A stretch of DNA of 5,361 bases, taken from NCBI GenBank assembly GCA_964435085.1, contig CAYSXQ010000027.1, forward strand, positions 1 through 5,361, given 5' to 3'. Position 1 is the stretch's first letter, and the number at the start of each line of letters is the position of its first letter. The position numbers and the translations under genes are program-made. The notes beneath the pieces were generated by a model. It saw nothing but the letters and a program-made list of their open reading frames with translations. It searched no databases and was not told the origin of the DNA. Below, one piece after another: positions 4,820-5,361 of this stretch. Source of the DNA: UBA917 sp964435085 (GTDB lineage Bacteria > Patescibacteriota > Patescibacteriia > Patescibacteriales > Patescibacteriaceae).

Positions 4820-5361
4820 ATGTTAGGTCTCACTGAAATCAAGCCAGGCAAAGTCCTCTTGATTAACGCCGAACCTTATGTCGTCGTCAAAGCTGACCAT
4901 CACAAAATGGGTCGCGGTGGCGCCGTCCTTAAGACTAAGCTCAAGAACATCATTTCCGGTAACGTCGTCGAACGCACTTGGCAAGGCGCTGACCGCGCTG
5001 AAGAAGCTGCTGTCGAATACCGCAAAGCCAACTTCCTCTACAAGGACGCGCACGACGCTTACTTAATGGATAATACCAACTACGAACAAGTCAGCATCGG
5101 TCTCGATCTGATCGAAGAACAGCTCAAGTTCCTCAAAGAAGAAACCGAAGTTGATGTCCTCTACTTCCAAGACAAGCCAATGGGCATCAAGCTCCCAATC
5201 AAAGTCGATCTCCTAGTCACCATGGCTCCTCCAGGCGTCCGCGGCAACTCCGCCGGTAACGTCATGAAGACCGTCGAACTAGAAACCGGCGCCGAACTCC
5301 AAGTCCCAATGTTTATTGAATCTGGTGATCTCATCAGAATCAATACTGATAGCGGAGAGTA
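4820..5361 (+). CDS. efp: Elongation factor P, last residues cut by the window end
   Basis: EF-P enters the ribosomal E/P site and relieves stalling at consecutive prolines. Seen: 180 complete residues plus two bases (TA) of the next codon. Domain I (KOW-like) covers 1-63, OB domain II 64-127 and domain III 128 onward. Domain II/III landmarks include KPMGIKLP (119-126), PPGVRGNSAG (137-146) and KTVELETGAELQVPMFIESG (150-169). The family is about 185-190 residues and often ends with a TGEY-like stretch, so only a few residues are missing and the split codon is probably Tyr. The tip of the domain I loop reads HKMGRGGA (28-35), putting Arg32 where E. coli has the modified Lys34. The ATG at 4820 gives the family N-terminus (MLGLTEIKPG) and starts four bases after rpsR. 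It takes the position often held by rplI. No Shine-Dalgarno is visible. Confidence 0.96.
   Translation, partial: MLGLTEIKPGKVLLINAEPYVVVKADHHKMGRGGAVLKTKLKNIISGNVVERTWQGADRAEEAAVEYRKANFLYKDAHDAYLMDNTNYEQVSIGLDLIEEQLKFLKEETEVDVLYFQDKPMGIKLPIKVDLLVTMAPPGVRGNSAGNVMKTVELETGAELQVPMFIESGDLIRINTDSGE

Overview
The window looks like a small-genome, Patescibacteria/CPR-type bacterium (Parcubacteria-like). The evidence is indirect. Core genes start without Shine-Dalgarno sites in A/T-rich leaders. Efp sits directly after rpsF-ssb-rpsR, where rplI is often found. The S6 protein is extended, there is a TRM11-like methylase, and degenerate 'TTTGGAA'-type word repeats occur between and inside genes. No rRNA is present, so the lineage call is inference. 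All in-frame tryptophans are TGG, and nothing suggests recoding.

Left part (1-705): a five-helix membrane protein with an HExxH metalloprotease motif, then a 174-base spacer holding a word-repeat tract and a possible promoter. Middle (706-2831): ychF (+ strand) and a TRM11/THUMP-type RNA methylase (- strand) converge on a 100-N assembly gap (1656-1755). Both lose their C-termini there, and any reading frame drawn across the Ns is an artefact. The methylase carries an in-frame block of about 25 residues made of the same repeat family plus a GC palindrome.

Centre right (2870-3560): a 130-residue helical protein of unknown function on the - strand is a complete transcription unit. It has a near-consensus promoter, a GGAG ribosome binding site and an intrinsic terminator that contains its stop codon. 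Back to back with it is the promoter of the ribosomal operon, followed by a highly structured leader of about 150 nt. That leader can be drawn in two mutually exclusive folds, one of which ends in a GGGAGG arm plus a T-tract, like an attenuator.

Right part (3561-5361): rpsF (S6), ssb (single-strand DNA-binding protein), rpsR (S18) and efp (elongation factor P, cut by the window end) lie close together on the + strand and very probably form one operon. S6 and S18 bind each other on the small subunit platform. In other bacteria the S6:S18 complex represses its own mRNA through the rpsF leader, so the structured leader here is the best regulatory candidate. Most of the window is housekeeping. 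I see no defence, CRISPR, phage or transposase system. The items most worth a second look are the rpsF leader, the repeat insertion in the methylase and the unknown 130-residue gene.
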